A stretch of DNA of 48,034 nucleotides. Origin: Nymphaea colorata (lineage: Eukaryota > Streptophyta > Magnoliopsida > Nymphaeales > Nymphaeaceae). Below, piece by piece: positions 46,001 through 48,034 of this stretch. The first letter of the stretch is position 1, and each line of letters starts with the position of its first letter. The notes beneath the pieces are model-generated. The model saw nothing but the letters and a program-made list of their open reading frames with translations, made no database searches and had not been told where the DNA came from. The DNA lies in the NCBI RefSeq assembly GCF_008831285.2, contig NW_022204737.1:1-48034 (forward strand). The letters run 5' to 3'. A program made the translations under genes and the position numbers.

Positions 46001-46259
46001 TAATTGTTAGCTCTACAAGTCTCTAAGATAGTTAAAGTCATCTGACCAACCATTTTTACCTGTTTAAGTCAGCTTTCCCTATAAGTCAGCTCACCAGAAC
46101 CGAGAACTACAATTTTTTAAATCGACTATATAACATTAAGTCAACCAAATTCACGATAGGTTTGCTTTAGTGGAAAAAATATTATTTTACTTATTTGAGT
46201 TACCAAGCTCACATTTTATTTTCAAAGTTATTCGCAGTTTCCACTAGGCACTCTCTCCC
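43082..46259. other. AT-rich intergenic DNA, nothing recognised
   Basis: Over 3 kb without a supported gene. Short plus-strand frames at 43184-44470 have no domain, no exon structure and no usable context. A decayed non-LTR retroelement is possible at 43.4-44.6 kb but no diagnostic motif was seen. Confidence 0.4.
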
Positions 46260-46290
46260 TATTTAGCATTGTTCGAATTAAGTTATAGTG

Positions 46291-46760
46291 CAACCGAGTT
46301 GAGTTAGCTCAAACCAAACTAGAATCATATTTATCATTTATAAATTTATCCTCCCTTAGTTCGGTTTGGTTTATTCATCTTGGTTTGAGTTCATTTTGTT
46401 CCAAAGGTCCAAACTTCACTCTTTTTTTGTTTTTAAGGCATTTGCCTCAACCTAGTCGAGTGAGCTGAAACCGAGCTAGGATATGTTTATCATGTATATC
46501 TATTTATTTTAGTTTGGTTTGAGTTCATTTATGAGCCATCTGGTTCATTTAGTTTGGAGGTCCTAAGTTTAATTTTCTTTCTTCTTCCCTCTCTTCTTTT
46601 TTTTTTTTTTGGATTTAAGCTGAATTTGACCTCAACCTAATAGAGTGAGCTATATTGAGCCAAAATCATATTTTCATTGTATGATCTATCTTTTCTTAGT
46701 TTTTGGTTTGGTTTATTCATACCCATTTGAGTTCAATTCAGTATTGAAGGTCCGGAACTC
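46291..46760. repeat. Three diverged tandem units of about 157-185 bp
   Basis: Units begin with CAACCGAGTTGAGTTAGCTC (46291), CAACCTAGTCGAGTGAGCTG (46448) and CAACCTAATAGAGTGAGCTA (46633). Each is followed by a TTATCAT- or TTTTCAT-type word, a TTAGTTTGGTTTGGTTTATTC-like phrase, TTTGAGTTCA, and a GGTCC word with a T-rich spacer. Length differences lie mostly in the T-runs. Non-coding. Confidence 0.7.
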
Positions 46761-48034
46761 ATTCATAATACTTGCTTCACTCTGTAACATCTATCAAGCC
46801 TAATTCAGTTCATCAGAGCAAACTTTCTGATCTTTCAAATATCCTTACCAGTAAATGGCTGATCTAAGGCCCGAAACTCAACTAGTGAAGATGACGATCA
46901 TAACCTATTTTTGAAAACCTTCTATGTTTCTCTTTATATATATGACATTCACAGCTTGTAAATTTTAGAAAATTTGATTTTTAGAAGAATGTTGGAGGGT
47001 TTTTTAGTCATATTTTAACTAAAGTCAAATAGGCATATAGGCTGGTCTAATCAGATTTGCCAAACTCACCCGGAGCTTCAGAATTACACATAGGGACACA
47101 ACAGTCATTTTCTTTTAAGCCATATTATTCTACACAATCATAGGACATATGTCTCATATACATTAGTTTATGGCTTTCTTTGATTCCTAGAGCTTTAAGC
47201 AAAGTCAAATCCATGATTTATGCTTATTTGAGTTCAAAATCTACACAAGGAGTAAACCAATCAATTTTTTTCTAATCCATATTTTCTACATGAACCTAGG
47301 ATTATATGTCATATATACTTAACGTCATCAAGTTTGTCATTATTAAATCAACAAAGCTCCAACTTGAAATCATTTCAAACACATAATAGATGGTCCAAAT
47401 CTTCACCCAAGGGTAAAAGTCATTTCATTTTAAATCTCTTACCCATGCCCAAGGGTAAAACAACAATTTCATCTGCAATAATGTCATTTTGCACTTAGTC
47501 TATATGCTAGATATACTGACGTTATGGTATTTGAAGCATCAATTACAATGTTTACATCAACATTTTTAGATCTACGAACTATTGTCTAGAATTCGAATCC
47601 AAATCTCTTAAGATCCATTTTATAGAAACTTTCTATGGATTTAGATCTTGATCTGAATCTTAGATCCATGCCCATACCTATCATCTAGAATCTTCTATGA
47701 ATATCATGATTTGAATCTCAGAACCATATCCCAAACCAAGATCGAAATGCATAAATGTACATATATGAAAAAATATCACAGTTGATTTTGAACACTATGC
47801 GAGATGTCAATCCAAATAGTTGCTATAGATTCATGCAAACCTCTAAGTAGAGTGCTTTGGCTCAGAACCATTTAATAGTGTTGTGTGCATTACGACTTAG
47901 AATTGAGAGTGATTTATTCATGTTCACTTACATTTAGAATCCCATATAACCCCTTTCAATTTAAGCATTGATGAAAACAAATGTTTGTTTCTCCCATGGT
48001 TTTAACTCTCCATCTTTGGCAACATCGTATTAGA
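46761..48034. other. AT-rich intergenic DNA, nothing recognised
   Basis: No coding or mobile-element signature. Words such as AAGGGTAAAAGTCATTTC (47411) and AAGGGTAAAACAACAATTTC (47450) recur, as they do elsewhere from 44.8 kb on. Confidence 0.45.

Overview
The window is nuclear DNA from a flowering plant. The evidence is decayed Ty1/copia and Ty3/gypsy retrotransposons, short hAT-like and Tourist-like inverted-repeat elements, long AT and GA microsatellites, GT-AG introns, and a recognisable piece of a plant KDM5/JMJ14-JMJ18-type histone demethylase gene. I could not place the species. No gene here is certainly intact; most of the window is repeat-derived or empty intergenic sequence. All assignments are by eye, without database searches.

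Layout. 1-2.6 kb: intergenic DNA with one short hAT-like element (422-856). 2.85-9.03 kb: minus-strand copia material. A nearly full-length but disabled element A (gag, protease, integrase, RT, RNase H) runs from a 314-bp LTR at 7497-7810 down to about 2852, and its integrase is split by a 428-bp hAT-like element. A second, unlike copia fragment B (RT, RNase H, polypurine tract) abuts the other side of the same LTR. 9.2-19.1 kb: mostly intergenic, with four weak candidate genes or exons on the minus strand (9.75-10.0, 12.2-12.7, 14.8-14.95 and 18.57-19.05 kb) and three small elements, including a second hAT-like copy (10467-11458) with a perfect 8-bp target duplication. 19.66-22.75 kb: a Tourist-like element, about 1.8 kb of AT/AC microsatellite with duplicated blocks, and a 270-bp tandem repeat. 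23.3-27.85 kb: GC-richer retrotransposon-like sequence, a 455-bp tandem duplication, and a gypsy integrase plus chromodomain-like end on the minus strand. 28-31 kb: candidate minus-strand exons. 33.9-35.2 kb: a third copia fragment (plus strand) directly upstream of the JMJ fragment at 35.6-38.64 kb. The JMJ fragment has several in-frame stops and at least one indel, yet its three FYRN/FYRC exons stay open. 40.1-41.05 kb: a compositionally distinct block that may be organelle-derived. 41.5-43.1 kb: GA-rich repeats and a third hAT-like copy carrying an internal array. 43.1-48.0 kb: unrecognised AT-rich sequence with a divergent three-copy tandem repeat.

I found no RNA gene, CRISPR array, operon or coordinated new system. 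The most interesting structures are the shared LTR junction with its four exact-period 28-bp U3 repeats, the family of elements with AGCTCGAG-rich arms and differing interiors, and the partly preserved JMJ fragment.
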